Made by a program: the position numbers and the translations under genes. Below, piece by piece: positions 24,006 through 32,606 of a stretch of DNA of 64,000 bases; within the stretch, counting starts at the first letter, position 1; the number at the start of each line of letters is the position of its first letter. A model generated the notes under the pieces. That model saw only the letters and a list, made by a program, of their open reading frames with translations. It was not told the origin of the DNA and ran no database searches. The stretch is from Kitasatospora sp. CB01950. GTDB lineage: Bacteria; Actinomycetota; Actinomycetes; Streptomycetales; Streptomycetaceae. The DNA is taken from contig NZ_LISX01000004.1 of assembly GCF_001905465.1 (NCBI RefSeq), forward strand, positions 124,001-188,000. The letters run 5' to 3'.

Positions 24006-25091
24006 ATGGCTTCTGCCTGCCCCGACATCCCCCTCGTCGTTCTCCCGGCCGACAACGTGGTGCACTGCCGCACCCGTCCGACCGCGCCGGTGGCGGCCGC
24101 GCTCACTGCGGCGATCGACGCACTGACCCACCTCCGCGCCCAGCTGCAGGACCCGAACGGGGCCGGCGACTCCGTCAAGGAGGCGATGGACGCGGCGGTG
24201 GCCCGGTCCGGGGAGCTCGCCGCCGAGGCGGCGGTCCCGACGATGGACACCGCGCCGCTGGTGCCGATCGTGCCCAACCACGAGTACTTCGGGGTGCGGA
24301 CCGCGGACATCGACGACGCGTACCGCGTCTCGGAGATCACCACCGTCATCGCCCGGACCCTGGTGGACCTGCGGGGCGCGCGGCTGGACCTGAACGACCA
24401 GGCCTCCGAGGTGCGGGCGATGATCCTGATCCTCCGGGGACTGGACCCGCAGGAGGGCCCGTTCGCCGAGGCCCGCCCGGCGGGCGAGGCGCTGCTGCGG
24501 GTCGGCGCCGACGAGCTGTCCCGCTGGGTCGTCACCCACCACTTCTACTTCGTGCTCAACCTCGCGGCGGCGGCCGCCGTCTCCCGGGCCGTCGCCGCGC
24601 TGGCGGACGCCGACCGGGACGCCGCGACGGCGGCCTTCCAGGAGGCGGCGGTCCTGGTGCGCGGTTTCACCGCGGCCATGATCCACTCCGGTGACATGTC
24701 GGCGGCCTGCTACGACGCGAAGGTCCGGCCGACGATGGCGCCCCCCGCCGTGCCGGCCGCGCTCACCGGCCGGACGCAGCCGGAGCACAAGGCCTTCCGC
24801 AAGGCGATACGCAAGCTCGTCGCCGCCTCTCCCGAGCCGTTCGCCAAGCTGGCCGCCACCGGCCCCGAACTGGCGGTCGCGCGCGACTCCGTGCTCGACG
24901 CCGACCTGCTCGACATCGAGCGCCACATCGTCATCACCGCGGCACTGGTCGGCGACGACTCGTCGATCATCCAGGGCGACGAGTCCGCCGAGAGCGCCAT
25001 TGCGATCCTGCGCACGATGCGTCACACCCGAGCGATGGCCTACTACGGCCTGATGCGGTTCGGCGACAACGTGGAGATCGCCGGCGCATGA
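24006..25091 (+). CDS. All-helical protein, possibly an IDO/PrnB-type heme-dependent oxygenase
   Basis: Predicted 361-residue protein with no obvious simple motif. The arrangement recalls the indoleamine dioxygenase/PrnB superfamily: a helical stretch HHFYFVLNLAAAAAV, then SGDMSAACYDAKVRPTMAPP at the place of the PrnB YDELRPFYEP and IDO FFSVLRIYL segments, a TGxxxPEH turn, and a late His307 in LLDIERHIVITAAL where those proteins place the heme-ligating His. Length equals that of PrnB (about 360). This is a by-eye fold guess, not a match. ATG at 24006 follows GAGGAAA. It lies between the acyl reductase and the ATP-grasp ligase. If correct it would oxidise an indole or other aromatic ring; otherwise it is an unknown family. 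Confidence 0.55.
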   Translation: MASACPDIPLVVLPADNVVHCRTRPTAPVAAALTAAIDALTHLRAQLQDPNGAGDSVKEAMDAAVARSGELAAEAAVPTMDTAPLVPIVPNHEYFGVRTADIDDAYRVSEITTVIARTLVDLRGARLDLNDQASEVRAMILILRGLDPQEGPFAEARPAGEALLRVGADELSRWVVTHHFYFVLNLAAAAAVSRAVAALADADRDAATAAFQEAAVLVRGFTAAMIHSGDMSAACYDAKVRPTMAPPAVPAALTGRTQPEHKAFRKAIRKLVAASPEPFAKLAATGPELAVARDSVLDADLLDIERHIVITAALVGDDSSIIQGDESAESAIAILRTMRHTRAMAYYGLMRFGDNVEIAGA

Positions 25092-25145
25092 CCACCAGGC
25101 CTGTTCACTCACGCGGCTCTGCCGCACGTCCGGAATGACGGTGGA

Positions 25146-26408
25146 ATGACAATGAGTTCCGACACGACTCGTCGCACGGTGGTCATCGTCGACGCCTTCG
25201 CGAGCGCACGCTGCCTCGCTCCGCTGTTCCGCGCGCGCGGCATCGACTGCGTGCACCTGCAGAGCACGCCGACGATTCCCGATGTCTACGCGGCGAGTTT
25301 CCATCCCGACGATTTCGTCGCCAACATCGTGCACGACGGAGATGTCGCCGCGACGGCCGCGTCCGTCGCCGAGCACGCGCCGATCGGACTGCTGCCGGGC
25401 ATCGAGCGCGCGGTCATGCTCGCCGACGACCTGAGCGAGCGGCTCGGCCTGCCGACCAACGGGACGGCGCTCAGCCTCACCCGGCGCGACAAGTTCGAGA
25501 TGATCGAGACGGTCCGGCGGGCCGGCGTCCCGGGCACCGAGCAGCTGCTCGCCGCCGACCTGGACACCCTGCTCGACTGGTACGCGAAGAACCCCGGCCG
25601 CATCGTCCTCAAGCCGGTGAGCAGCGCCGGCAACGACGGCATCTACTTCTGCGACACCGCGGACGAGGTCCGCGCGGCGTTCGGCAAGCTGCTCGGTGCC
25701 CGCAGCGTACTGGGCCAGGAGAACCGGGCGGTGCTGGCGCAGGAGTACCTCGTCGGCAACGAGTACATCGTCAACACCGTGAGCCTGCACGGCCGGCACC
25801 ACGTGACCGACATCTGGAAGATGCACCACCTCCACGCGAACGGCGTGCGCGACCTGCCCGCCGGCGCGGAGTTGATGCCCCGTCACGGTGTCGAGCAGGA
25901 GGCCCTGGTCGAACACACCCTGCTGGTCCTGGATGCCCTGGGCATCCAGAACGGGCCCGCGCACTCCGAGCTCAAGCTGACCCCGAAGGGGGCCCGCCTG
26001 GTCGAGACCGGCGCGCGGGTCTGCGGCGCGGACGTCCACGTGCCGGCCGATGCCGCGATCGGCGAGAGCCAACTGGACTGGACCGTCGACGCCTACGCCG
26101 ACCCGGAGCGGTTCGCGGCCCGGTGGGACGCCGACTACGTGCTGAACAAGCACGCCCGGATCGTCAACATGGTCTCGCCCGTCGAGGGCACCCTCGCCGA
26201 CTACCCCAAGCTGGCGGAGCTCCAGGAGCTGGAGAGCTTCCACGACGCCGTGTTCCGGGTCCGTCCCGGTCAGGCAATCAGCCGCTCCGTCGACGACTGG
26301 ACCTTCCCGCTGCGGGTGTTCCTGGCACACGAGACGGAGGCGTCCGTCGCCCGCGACTGCTTGTCGGCGCACTACCTGGACGGCCCCGGGTTCTACGACG
26401 TCTCGTAG
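25146..26408 (+). CDS. ATP-grasp carboxylate-amine ligase
   Basis: Predicted 420-residue ATP-grasp enzyme that probably joins a carboxylate to an amine through an acyl phosphate, as in BacD-type L-amino acid ligases. RRDKFEMIETVRRAGVPGTE marks the central domain, RIVLKPVSSAGNDGIYFC the ATP-binding lysine and glycine-rich loop, LAQEYLVGNEYIVNTVS the adenine-contact strand, and SELKLTPKGARLVETGARVCG the Mg-binding Glu/Arg strand. ATG at 25146 follows GGTGGA; a second ATG lies two codons later. It shares the rightward operon and is followed by an exporter, the gene order seen in dipeptide antibiotics such as bacilysin (BacD then BacE). The two substrates cannot be read from sequence. Confidence 0.9.
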   Translation: MTMSSDTTRRTVVIVDAFASARCLAPLFRARGIDCVHLQSTPTIPDVYAASFHPDDFVANIVHDGDVAATAASVAEHAPIGLLPGIERAVMLADDLSERLGLPTNGTALSLTRRDKFEMIETVRRAGVPGTEQLLAADLDTLLDWYAKNPGRIVLKPVSSAGNDGIYFCDTADEVRAAFGKLLGARSVLGQENRAVLAQEYLVGNEYIVNTVSLHGRHHVTDIWKMHHLHANGVRDLPAGAELMPRHGVEQEALVEHTLLVLDALGIQNGPAHSELKLTPKGARLVETGARVCGADVHVPADAAIGESQLDWTVDAYADPERFAARWDADYVLNKHARIVNMVSPVEGTLADYPKLAELQELESFHDAVFRVRPGQAISRSVDDWTFPLRVFLAHETEASVARDCLSAHYLDGPGFYDVS

Positions 26409-26447
26409 CGCCACCCCGGAGCGCTTCCCTCGGAGAGTTGAGAGTAA

Positions 26448-27719
26448 ATGTCGTTTCTGCGCCCCTCCTTCAAGGGGGAACGTGCCCTGGTCGCCGGCAT
26501 CGCCATCGACGCGACCGGGTCAGGCATGTACGTCCCCTTCAATCTGATCTTCTTCATGCACGTCACGGGCCTGCCGCTGTCGTCGATCGGCCTGGTGCTC
26601 ACCGTCACCAGCCTGATCGCGATGGCGGCGCTGCCGCTGGGCGGGGCCGCCGTGGACCGGTTCGGCGCGCTGAAGGTCATGATCTTCCTGTACCTGGTCC
26701 GCGCCCTCGGCTTCGCCTGCTACCCGCTCGCGCACAACCTGCCCGTGTTCGCGGTGCTCGCGCTGATCACCGCTGCAGGCACCCGGGCCGCGCCCTCCAC
26801 GCTGCAGGCCCGGTTCGCCGAACTCCTCGGGGGCACCGACCGGGACCGGATGCAGGCCCTGTCGCGGAGCCTGGGCAACGCCGGACTCGGCGCGGGAACA
26901 CTGATCGCCTCGCTGCTCCTCGGCGTCGCGGGCAACACCGGCTACCTCGCCGCGGCCTGGCTGAACGCCGGGTCCTTCGTCGTCGCGGCGGTGCTGGCCA
27001 CCCGTACCCCGGTCAGCCCGCTGGCCGAACGCAACCGGGCCAGCCGGAAGGGCGGCTACCGGCTGCTCGCCAAGGACCGGCCGTTCCTCACCCTCACGCT
27101 CTCCAACCTGCTGCTGGCCATCGGCTACACCTCCCTGACGGTGCTGCTCCCGCTGTACGCGGTCGGCTGGCTGCACGTGCCCCAGGGGATGATCGGCAGC
27201 GCGTTCGTCGTCAACACCACGATCTGCGCGTTCCTCGGCGTCCCGATCGCCGCGCTCGCCCGGCGCCGCTTCCGCACCCGTACCCGCACCGGAGTGGTCG
27301 GGGCGGCGATGTTCGCGGTCGCCTTCGTCGGCCAGATCGTCCTGGGGACGGTCCGGCCGCACAACACCGCCGTGGTGATGGCGGCCCTGATCGCCTGTGT
27401 GGTGGTCGCCACCTTCGCGGAGCTCGTCCACAGCCCGGCCTCGGGCACCCTCGCCCAGGCCGCGGCACCCGCCGAGCTGCGCGGCCGGTACCTGGCCGCG
27501 TACCAGTCCTCCTGGGCGCTGGCCTACGCCCTGACGCCCAGTCTGTTCACCGTGCTGGTCGGCATGGACGGTCGGCTGCCCTGGCTGGTGATCACCGTCA
27601 CGGCGGTCCTCGGCGGGGCCCTGCTGTGGATCACCGAGCGCTCACTGTCGGCCGACGCCGTCCACTACGAGCCGCCCGTTCCCACCGCAGACGCGTCCGC
27701 GGCAGTGCCGGCCGGTTGA
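26448..27719 (+). CDS. MFS transporter, probable product exporter
   Basis: Predicted 423-residue membrane protein with about 12 hydrophobic segments. Motif A is seen as GGAAVDRFGALKVMI after TM2, with Asp and Arg retained. Other family features include TRAAPSTLQARFAELLGG and QSSWALAYALTPSLFTVL, as in the drug-exporting MFS branch. ATG at 26448 has GGAGAG upstream, 39 bases after the ATP-grasp stop. Position between the two ligase genes suggests it exports the cluster product and may give self-resistance (inference). Confidence 0.9.
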   Translation: MSFLRPSFKGERALVAGIAIDATGSGMYVPFNLIFFMHVTGLPLSSIGLVLTVTSLIAMAALPLGGAAVDRFGALKVMIFLYLVRALGFACYPLAHNLPVFAVLALITAAGTRAAPSTLQARFAELLGGTDRDRMQALSRSLGNAGLGAGTLIASLLLGVAGNTGYLAAAWLNAGSFVVAAVLATRTPVSPLAERNRASRKGGYRLLAKDRPFLTLTLSNLLLAIGYTSLTVLLPLYAVGWLHVPQGMIGSAFVVNTTICAFLGVPIAALARRRFRTRTRTGVVGAAMFAVAFVGQIVLGTVRPHNTAVVMAALIACVVVATFAELVHSPASGTLAQAAAPAELRGRYLAAYQSSWALAYALTPSLFTVLVGMDGRLPWLVITVTAVLGGALLWITERSLSADAVHYEPPVPTADASAAVPAG

Positions 27720-27820
27720 CGGCCGGACCGGGCGCGGACGCCTGCGGGCCGGCGACCTGCCGGCCCGCGACTTCCACGCCCACGGCTCCCACGACTCCCA
27801 CGACGACAAGGAGGACTCCC

Positions 27821-29179
27821 ATGGACCGCGAGTCACTGGCAACGGAATATCTGAACAGGGTGACCGAGAACGGCGCCAAGGCCCCCGAGTTGGTGGGGAG
27901 GCTGCCGGAGTCGGAGATGCTCCAGGCGTTCTACAAGGGCACGTTCCTCTCCCGCCCGGTGTTCCTGGGCCACGCCGAACAGGTCCGGGCCTTCGGCGAC
28001 GTGTCCAACGTCCTGGGGGCGTTGAACAGCCTGCCCGACAAGCTTTTCGGCGGTGACTTCGCCGCGTTCGCACGCGCGGCGGGCCTGACCGAGAGCCAGG
28101 TCTCCGCCGCGGTGCGCGGCCGGGGGACCTCGATGACGCGTCAGGCGCGGGCCGACCTGTACGTGCAGGACGGCGTGTTCAAGCTCCTGGAGCTGAACAT
28201 CGGCAGCTCGATCGGCGGCATGGACAACGCCGACATCTGCCGCGGCATGCTGGAGCACCCGCTGCTCGCCCGGTTCGCCGCCGACCGCGACCTGGGCTAC
28301 GTGGACACCCTGCGCGAACAGGTGAACAACGTCCTGGTGGAGTGCGGGTTCGAACCGGGCGACCGTCCGGTGGTCGCGCTGACCGACTGGCCGGCCAACT
28401 TCGAGAACGAGATCGCCTACATGCGGCAGCTCTGCGCCCGCTGGGCGGAGATCGGTCTGGAGGCCCACCCCTGCCACATCGGGCAGTTGGAGGTCCGCGA
28501 CGGCCAGGTCTGGCTGGACGACAAGCCGGTCGACATCGTCTTCCGCACCTTCGCGATCTCCCAGATCCTGGACGCCCCCGAGCTGCTGGACCCGGTTCTC
28601 GGCGCGGCGGACCGCGGCGAGGTCAAGATCTTCACGCCACTCGACACCGCCGCGTACTCCAGCAAGGGCGCTCTCGCGATGCTCTCCGACGAGGAGAACC
28701 GCGGGGTGTTCAGCAGCGCCGAGCTGGAGAGCATCGACCGCCTGCTGCCGTGGACCCGGATGGTCCGCGCCGGCCGGGTGACGCTGGAGAACGGCGAGAG
28801 CGTCGACCTCGTCGACTACGCCCTCGAGAACCGGCACGAACTCGTCCTCAAGCCGACGTCGCTGTACGGCAACCGGGGCGTCGTGCTCGGCTGGAGCCCG
28901 GAGGTCACCGCGCAGGAGTGGCGCGAGCAGCTCGACTCGGCGCTCGACGCGCCCTACGTGGTGCAGCGCAGGGTCCGGCCCACCGCGGAACTGTTCCCGG
29001 ACGAGAACGGCGAACTGCACCCCTGGAACGTGCTGTGGGGGATGTTCTCCGTGGTCAACGGGTACGGCGGCGCCAACGCCCGGGCCACCCGCGCGGAGCT
29101 CGGCGACGTCGTCATGAACCGCGCGCACGGCATCCACTCGGGTCCGGCGCTGTACGAGCTGTCCGAGCCGGGTGCCTGA
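27821..29179 (+). CDS. Glutathionylspermidine synthase-like (circularly permuted ATP-grasp) ligase
   Basis: Predicted 452-residue protein of the glutathionylspermidine-synthase/CP-ATP-grasp group. FKLLELNIGSSIGGMDN is the conserved acidic metal/phosphate segment, and ELVLKPTSLYGNRGVVLGWS is the lysine plus glycine-rich loop. YVVQRRVRPTAELFPDENG and FSVVNGYGGANARATR near the C-terminus complete the ATP site. Such enzymes form amide bonds between a carboxylate and an amine. ATG at 27821 follows AAGGAGG at an ideal distance. It is the second ligase of the cluster, so the product may contain two amide bonds. No glutathione or spermidine context is present, and the substrate is not inferred from the family name. 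Confidence 0.8.
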   Translation: MDRESLATEYLNRVTENGAKAPELVGRLPESEMLQAFYKGTFLSRPVFLGHAEQVRAFGDVSNVLGALNSLPDKLFGGDFAAFARAAGLTESQVSAAVRGRGTSMTRQARADLYVQDGVFKLLELNIGSSIGGMDNADICRGMLEHPLLARFAADRDLGYVDTLREQVNNVLVECGFEPGDRPVVALTDWPANFENEIAYMRQLCARWAEIGLEAHPCHIGQLEVRDGQVWLDDKPVDIVFRTFAISQILDAPELLDPVLGAADRGEVKIFTPLDTAAYSSKGALAMLSDEENRGVFSSAELESIDRLLPWTRMVRAGRVTLENGESVDLVDYALENRHELVLKPTSLYGNRGVVLGWSPEVTAQEWREQLDSALDAPYVVQRRVRPTAELFPDENGELHPWNVLWGMFSVVNGYGGANARATRAELGDVVMNRAHGIHSGPALYELSEPGA

Positions 29180-29269
29180 GGCACCGGACCGACCGCCGGG
29201 CCGGCGGCGTCCTGGACGCCGCCGGCCCGGCGCCCTCCCCCTGGTTGGATCAGAAGAAAGCAGTCACAG

Positions 29270-30355
29270 ATGCCCGACGAGGCCCCCGCCGTGCCGGTAC
29301 CCCGCTTTCGCTCGGTCCTCGACCGGATCGTCGGCTACCGGCCCAGCAAGGCGATGCCCTCGCTGACCGGCCCGACGTACCAGCTGGCGGCCAACGAGTC
29401 CCCGTACGGGCCGCCCGCCGCGGTACTGGAGGCGATCGGCCGGGAGGCACTGCGGATCAACCGCTACCCGGACAACGGCTGCGCCGGCCTCATCGCCGAG
29501 ATCTCCGCACGGTTCGGCGTCCCCGAGGACGGCGTCGCCGTCGGCTGCGGCTCGGTCGGCGTCGCCCAGATGCTGATGGCGGCGGTCGCCGAGCCGGGAA
29601 GCGAAGTCCTCTACGCCTGGCGCTCGTTCGAGGCCTACCCCATCCTGACCAGGCTCTCCGGCGCCACCTCCGTCGAGACGCCGCTGCGGGACGGGGTGCA
29701 CGACCTCGACGCGATGGCCGAGGCGATCACGGACCGGACCCGGCTCGTCTTCGTGTGCAACCCGAACAACCCCACCGGGACCGTCGTGGGCGAGGCCGAA
29801 CTCGCGGCGTTCCTCGACCGGGTGCCCGCCGACTGCCTGGTGGTCCTCGACGAGGCCTACCGCGAGTACGTCCGCGACCCCGGATCGCCCGACGGCCTGC
29901 GGATCGCCGCCGGGCGCCCGAACGTGGTGGTCCTGCGTACCTTCTCCAAGGCGTACGGCCTGGCCGCGCTCCGGGTCGGCTTCATGGTCGGGCACCCGGT
30001 GGTGGCCGGGGCGATCCGCAAGACGTACCTGCCGTTCAGCGTGAACGGCATTGCCCAGGCCGCCGCGATCGCCGCGATCGGCGCGGAGCCCGAGCTGCTG
30101 GCCCGGGTGGACACCACGGTCGGGGAACGCGAGCGCCTCCGGGCCGCCCTGGCCGCCCGGGGGTGGACCGTCACGCCGAGCCAGGCCAACTTCCTCTGGC
30201 TGCCGCTCGGGGAGCGGGCCGCCGCCTTCGGCGAGCACTGCGGGCGGGCCGGGGTGCTGGTGCGGGCGTTCGCCGGCGACGGGGTCCGCGTGTCCGTGGG
30301 CTCCGCGGCCGAGAACGACGCTTTCCTGACGGCCGCCGCCTCCTTCGGGCCATGA
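29270..30355 (+). CDS. HisC-like/aromatic PLP aminotransferase
   Basis: Predicted 361-residue fold-type I aminotransferase, close to HisC and to the actinobacterial aromatic aminotransferase Pat. [50 protein letters not shown] and [17 protein letters not shown] (catalytic Lys) are all present. Histidine genes are absent nearby, so an aromatic 2-oxo acid or a kynurenine-type amino acid is a likelier substrate than imidazole-acetol phosphate. ATG at 29270; the ribosome site is weak. It lies after the CP-ATP-grasp ligase and 30 bases before the next flavoprotein. Confidence 0.9.
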   Translation: MPDEAPAVPVPRFRSVLDRIVGYRPSKAMPSLTGPTYQLAANESPYGPPAAVLEAIGREALRINRYPDNGCAGLIAEISARFGVPEDGVAVGCGSVGVAQMLMAAVAEPGSEVLYAWRSFEAYPILTRLSGATSVETPLRDGVHDLDAMAEAITDRTRLVFVCNPNNPTGTVVGEAELAAFLDRVPADCLVVLDEAYREYVRDPGSPDGLRIAAGRPNVVVLRTFSKAYGLAALRVGFMVGHPVVAGAIRKTYLPFSVNGIAQAAAIAAIGAEPELLARVDTTVGERERLRAALAARGWTVTPSQANFLWLPLGERAAAFGEHCGRAGVLVRAFAGDGVRVSVGSAAENDAFLTAAASFGP

Positions 30356-30385
30356 TGCGGAAAACAGACGACGAGGAGTTCGGTC

Positions 30386-31207
30386 ATGGCATACAGAGGA
30401 CAGGTAGTCCGCTCGGAATGGGTCTCCCCGCACCTGATCCGGGTCGTGCTGGGCGGCGAGGGGCTCCGTGAGTTCCGCGCCGGAACCTTCACCGACCACT
30501 ACATCAAGCTGCACTTCCCACGGCCGGGCGTGAGCTACCCGGACCTGCTGGACATCGCCGGCATCCGCAAGAAGATGCCGCGGGACCAGTGGCCGCTGAC
30601 CCGGACGTACACCGTGCGGAGCTGGGACCCGGAGACCGGGGAGATCGCGGTCGACTTCGTGCACCACGGCGACAGCGGCGTGGCCGGTCCGTGGGCGGCG
30701 GCGGCGAAGCCCGGTGACGAGCTGGTCTTCTCCGGGCCGGGCGGCGGGTTCGCACCCGACCCCGAGGCCGACTGGCACCTGCTGGCCGGCGACGAGAGCG
30801 CGCTGCCCGCGATCGCGGCGGCCCTGGAAGCCATGCCCGCCGGCGCGCAGGTCAAGGCCTTCGTCGAGGTGAGCGGCCCCGAGGAGGAGCTGATCATCAA
30901 GTCGGCGGCCCGCTTCGACCTCAGCTGGCTGCACCGCGGCTCGCGGGCGGTCGGCGACGCGCTGGTCGAGGCCGTCACCTCGCTGGACTTCCCGGACGGC
31001 GCGGCCCGGGTCTTTGTCCACGGCGAGGCCCACTTCGTCAAGACGCTCCGCCGCCACCTGCGCCTCGACCGCGGGCTGCCGCGCGAGGCGCTCTCCGTCA
31101 CGGGGTACTGGCGGCTGGGCGCGGACGAGGACGACTGGCAGCGGACCAAGGGCGAGTGGAACCGCGACGTCGAGCCCGCCACCGAGCCGTCCGGTCCGGC
31201 CGCCTGA
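30386..31207 (+). CDS. Siderophore-interacting protein (FAD-dependent ferric-siderophore reductase family)
   Basis: Predicted 273-residue cytosolic flavoprotein of the SIP/ViuB family. The N-terminal FAD domain has LTRTYTVRSWDPETGEIAVD (RxYT flavin motif), and the C-terminal half has LLAGDESALPAIAAALEAMP, the diagnostic NAD(P)H-domain segment. Known members reduce Fe(III)-siderophores to release iron. ATG at 30386 follows GAGGAG. Inside this cluster it may mean that the product chelates iron, or it may serve as an NADPH-flavin reductase for the putative oxygenase. No siderophore importer genes are visible in the window. Confidence 0.9.
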   Translation: MAYRGQVVRSEWVSPHLIRVVLGGEGLREFRAGTFTDHYIKLHFPRPGVSYPDLLDIAGIRKKMPRDQWPLTRTYTVRSWDPETGEIAVDFVHHGDSGVAGPWAAAAKPGDELVFSGPGGGFAPDPEADWHLLAGDESALPAIAAALEAMPAGAQVKAFVEVSGPEEELIIKSAARFDLSWLHRGSRAVGDALVEAVTSLDFPDGAARVFVHGEAHFVKTLRRHLRLDRGLPREALSVTGYWRLGADEDDWQRTKGEWNRDVEPATEPSGPAA

Positions 31208-31279
31208 CTGCGGCGCGCCCGGCCCGGCCGCACGCCTTCGCACAGAGCTCCGATCCTTTCGACTCCAGGGGATGAACCG

Positions 31280-32332
31280 ATGCTTGCTGCCGTCTACCAC
31301 GGGCGACGTGATGTCCGGATCCAGGAGTGGCCCGACCCTCCGGCTCCCGGCGCGAAGGAGCTCCAGCTGGAGATCGAACGGGCCAGTATCTGCGGCACCG
31401 ACGTGGAGGAGTTCGTCTCGGGCCCGCACCTGATCCCGATCGACGCGCCACATCCGGCGAGCGGCCACGTCGGCCCGCTCGTGCTCGGCCACGAGATGGT
31501 CGGACGGGTGGTGGCAGTGGGATCGGAGGTCACCGGATTCACCATCGGGGACGTGGTCGTGCCGGGTTCCGGCGTCTCCTGCGGGACGTGCCAGTGGTGC
31601 CGGGCCGGCCGGACCAACCTCTGCGCGAGCTACTTCACGCTCGGGCTGCACGCGGACGGCGGCCTGGCCGAGCGGGTGAACGTGCCCGCGCGGATCAGCC
31701 GCTCCGTCGGCGCCTGCCCGGTGGACGTGGCGATCATGGCCCAGCCGCTCGCCGTGGCCCTGCACGCGGTGCGCGGCACCGGGGCGGAGCCGGGCGCGAG
31801 CGTCGCGGTGATCGGCCTGGGCGGGATCGGTTCGCTGGCGGTGGCCGCCTTCACCGCGCGCGGCATCGACACGATCGCCGTCGACATCTCCCCCGGCCGT
31901 CTGGAGACCGCGGGGCGGAGCGGGGCCTCCCTCCTCATCGACGCGTCCCGGGAGGACGCCGTCGCCGCGATCCGGCGTGCCACCGGAGGCATCGGCGCCG
32001 ACATCGTCCTGGAGACCGCGGGCACCCCCAAGAGCCTGGAGACCGCGATGAAGGCGGTCAGCCGCGGTGGGCACATCCGCCTGGTCGGCCTGCACCGCGA
32101 CCCGTCACCCTTGAACCTGACCCGGCTGGTCCTCGACGAGATCCAGCTGTCGACCTCGAAGGTGCACATCTGCGACCAGGACCTGCCCGAGGCGCTGGCC
32201 ATGCTCCACGACCACCCACAGATCGCCGCCACGTCGATCGGCGCGGTCATCGACCTCGCGGACGTCGTACCGGACGGCCTGGTACGGATGGCCGACGGGA
32301 AGGCGACCGGCAAGATCGTTGTCAAGTTCTGA
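31280..32332 (+). CDS. Zinc-dependent medium-chain alcohol dehydrogenase
   Basis: Predicted 350-residue NAD(P)-dependent alcohol dehydrogenase. SICGTDVEE (catalytic Zn Cys), VLGHEMVGRV (catalytic His/Glu), CGTCQWCRAGRTNLC (four structural Zn cysteines) and VAVIGLGGIGSLAVAAF (Rossmann) are all intact. It resembles 2,3-butanediol or sorbitol dehydrogenases. ATG at 31280 follows AGGGGA. It is the last gene of the rightward arm, followed by a hairpin at 32336-32358. It could reduce the aldehyde produced by the EhpF/EhpG-like pair to an alcohol, or run in the opposite direction. Confidence 0.92.
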   Translation: MLAAVYHGRRDVRIQEWPDPPAPGAKELQLEIERASICGTDVEEFVSGPHLIPIDAPHPASGHVGPLVLGHEMVGRVVAVGSEVTGFTIGDVVVPGSGVSCGTCQWCRAGRTNLCASYFTLGLHADGGLAERVNVPARISRSVGACPVDVAIMAQPLAVALHAVRGTGAEPGASVAVIGLGGIGSLAVAAFTARGIDTIAVDISPGRLETAGRSGASLLIDASREDAVAAIRRATGGIGADIVLETAGTPKSLETAMKAVSRGGHIRLVGLHRDPSPLNLTRLVLDEIQLSTSKVHICDQDLPEALAMLHDHPQIAATSIGAVIDLADVVPDGLVRMADGKATGKIVVKF

Positions 32333-32335
32333 GCA

Positions 32336-32358
32336 CCCCGGGTGGGGTGGACCCGGGG
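32336..32358. terminator. Bidirectional hairpin at the right end of the cluster
   Basis: CCCCGGGT (32336-32343) and ACCCGGGG (32351-32358) form an 8-bp stem with a 7-base loop, immediately after the alcohol dehydrogenase stop and before the convergent small membrane gene. It marks the natural right border of the operon. Confidence 0.6.
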
Positions 32359-32359
32359 C

Positions 32360-32551
32360 TCAGTCGTCCTTCGGGTCGGGCTGTTCGGTGAAGTCGATCT
32401 TCTTGAAGCGGGCGTTCATCGACTTCAGGAGGAACCAGGTGGCGATGCCGAGCGCGGCGAAGACGACGAAGCCGAGCAGGCCGGGGGTGACCTTGGTTTC
32501 GTCGAGGGCGAGATCGGCGGCGAGCTGGGTGACGTTCACGGGGGTGCTCAT
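32360..32551 (-). CDS. Small single-pass membrane protein conserved beside mca
   Basis: Predicted 63-residue protein with one hydrophobic helix (LLGFVVFAALGIATWFLL, about residues 25-42) followed by a basic, then acidic, C-terminal tail ending PKDD. The helix followed by KSMNARFKK suggests the N-terminus faces outward. The start at 32549-32551 gives MSTPVNVTQLAADL. It lies 55 bases downstream of mca and is probably cotranscribed. Such a small protein recurs next to mca in streptomycetes; its function is unknown. Confidence 0.85.
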   Translation of the reverse strand: MSTPVNVTQLAADLALDETKVTPGLLGFVVFAALGIATWFLLKSMNARFKKIDFTEQPDPKDD

Positions 32552-32606
32552 TCATCCATGGTGACCCGGCCCTACGCGGGCCGGGTCACCGGGGGGTGGT
32601 ACGGGA

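Noticed and set aside
22227..26414. A 1395-codon minus-strand open frame opposite the rightward arm of the cluster
   Set aside because: Low-complexity Arg/Gly/Val-rich translation with no motif, opposite five genes with clear domains and ribosome sites.
29264..32095. A 943-codon minus-strand frame opposite the aminotransferase, siderophore-interacting and alcohol dehydrogenase genes
   Set aside because: Same kind of shadow frame; the plus-strand genes have intact catalytic motifs.
16200..32358. Phenazine biosynthesis cluster
   Set aside because: An EhpF-like and an EhpG-like gene are present, but PhzD, PhzF, PhzB and PhzG are all absent and the chorismate enzyme has the Lys typical of isochorismate synthases.
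16200..32358. Catecholate siderophore cluster
   Set aside because: There is isochorismate synthase and a siderophore-interacting protein, but no isochorismatase, 2,3-dihydro-DHB dehydrogenase, NRPS or siderophore importer.
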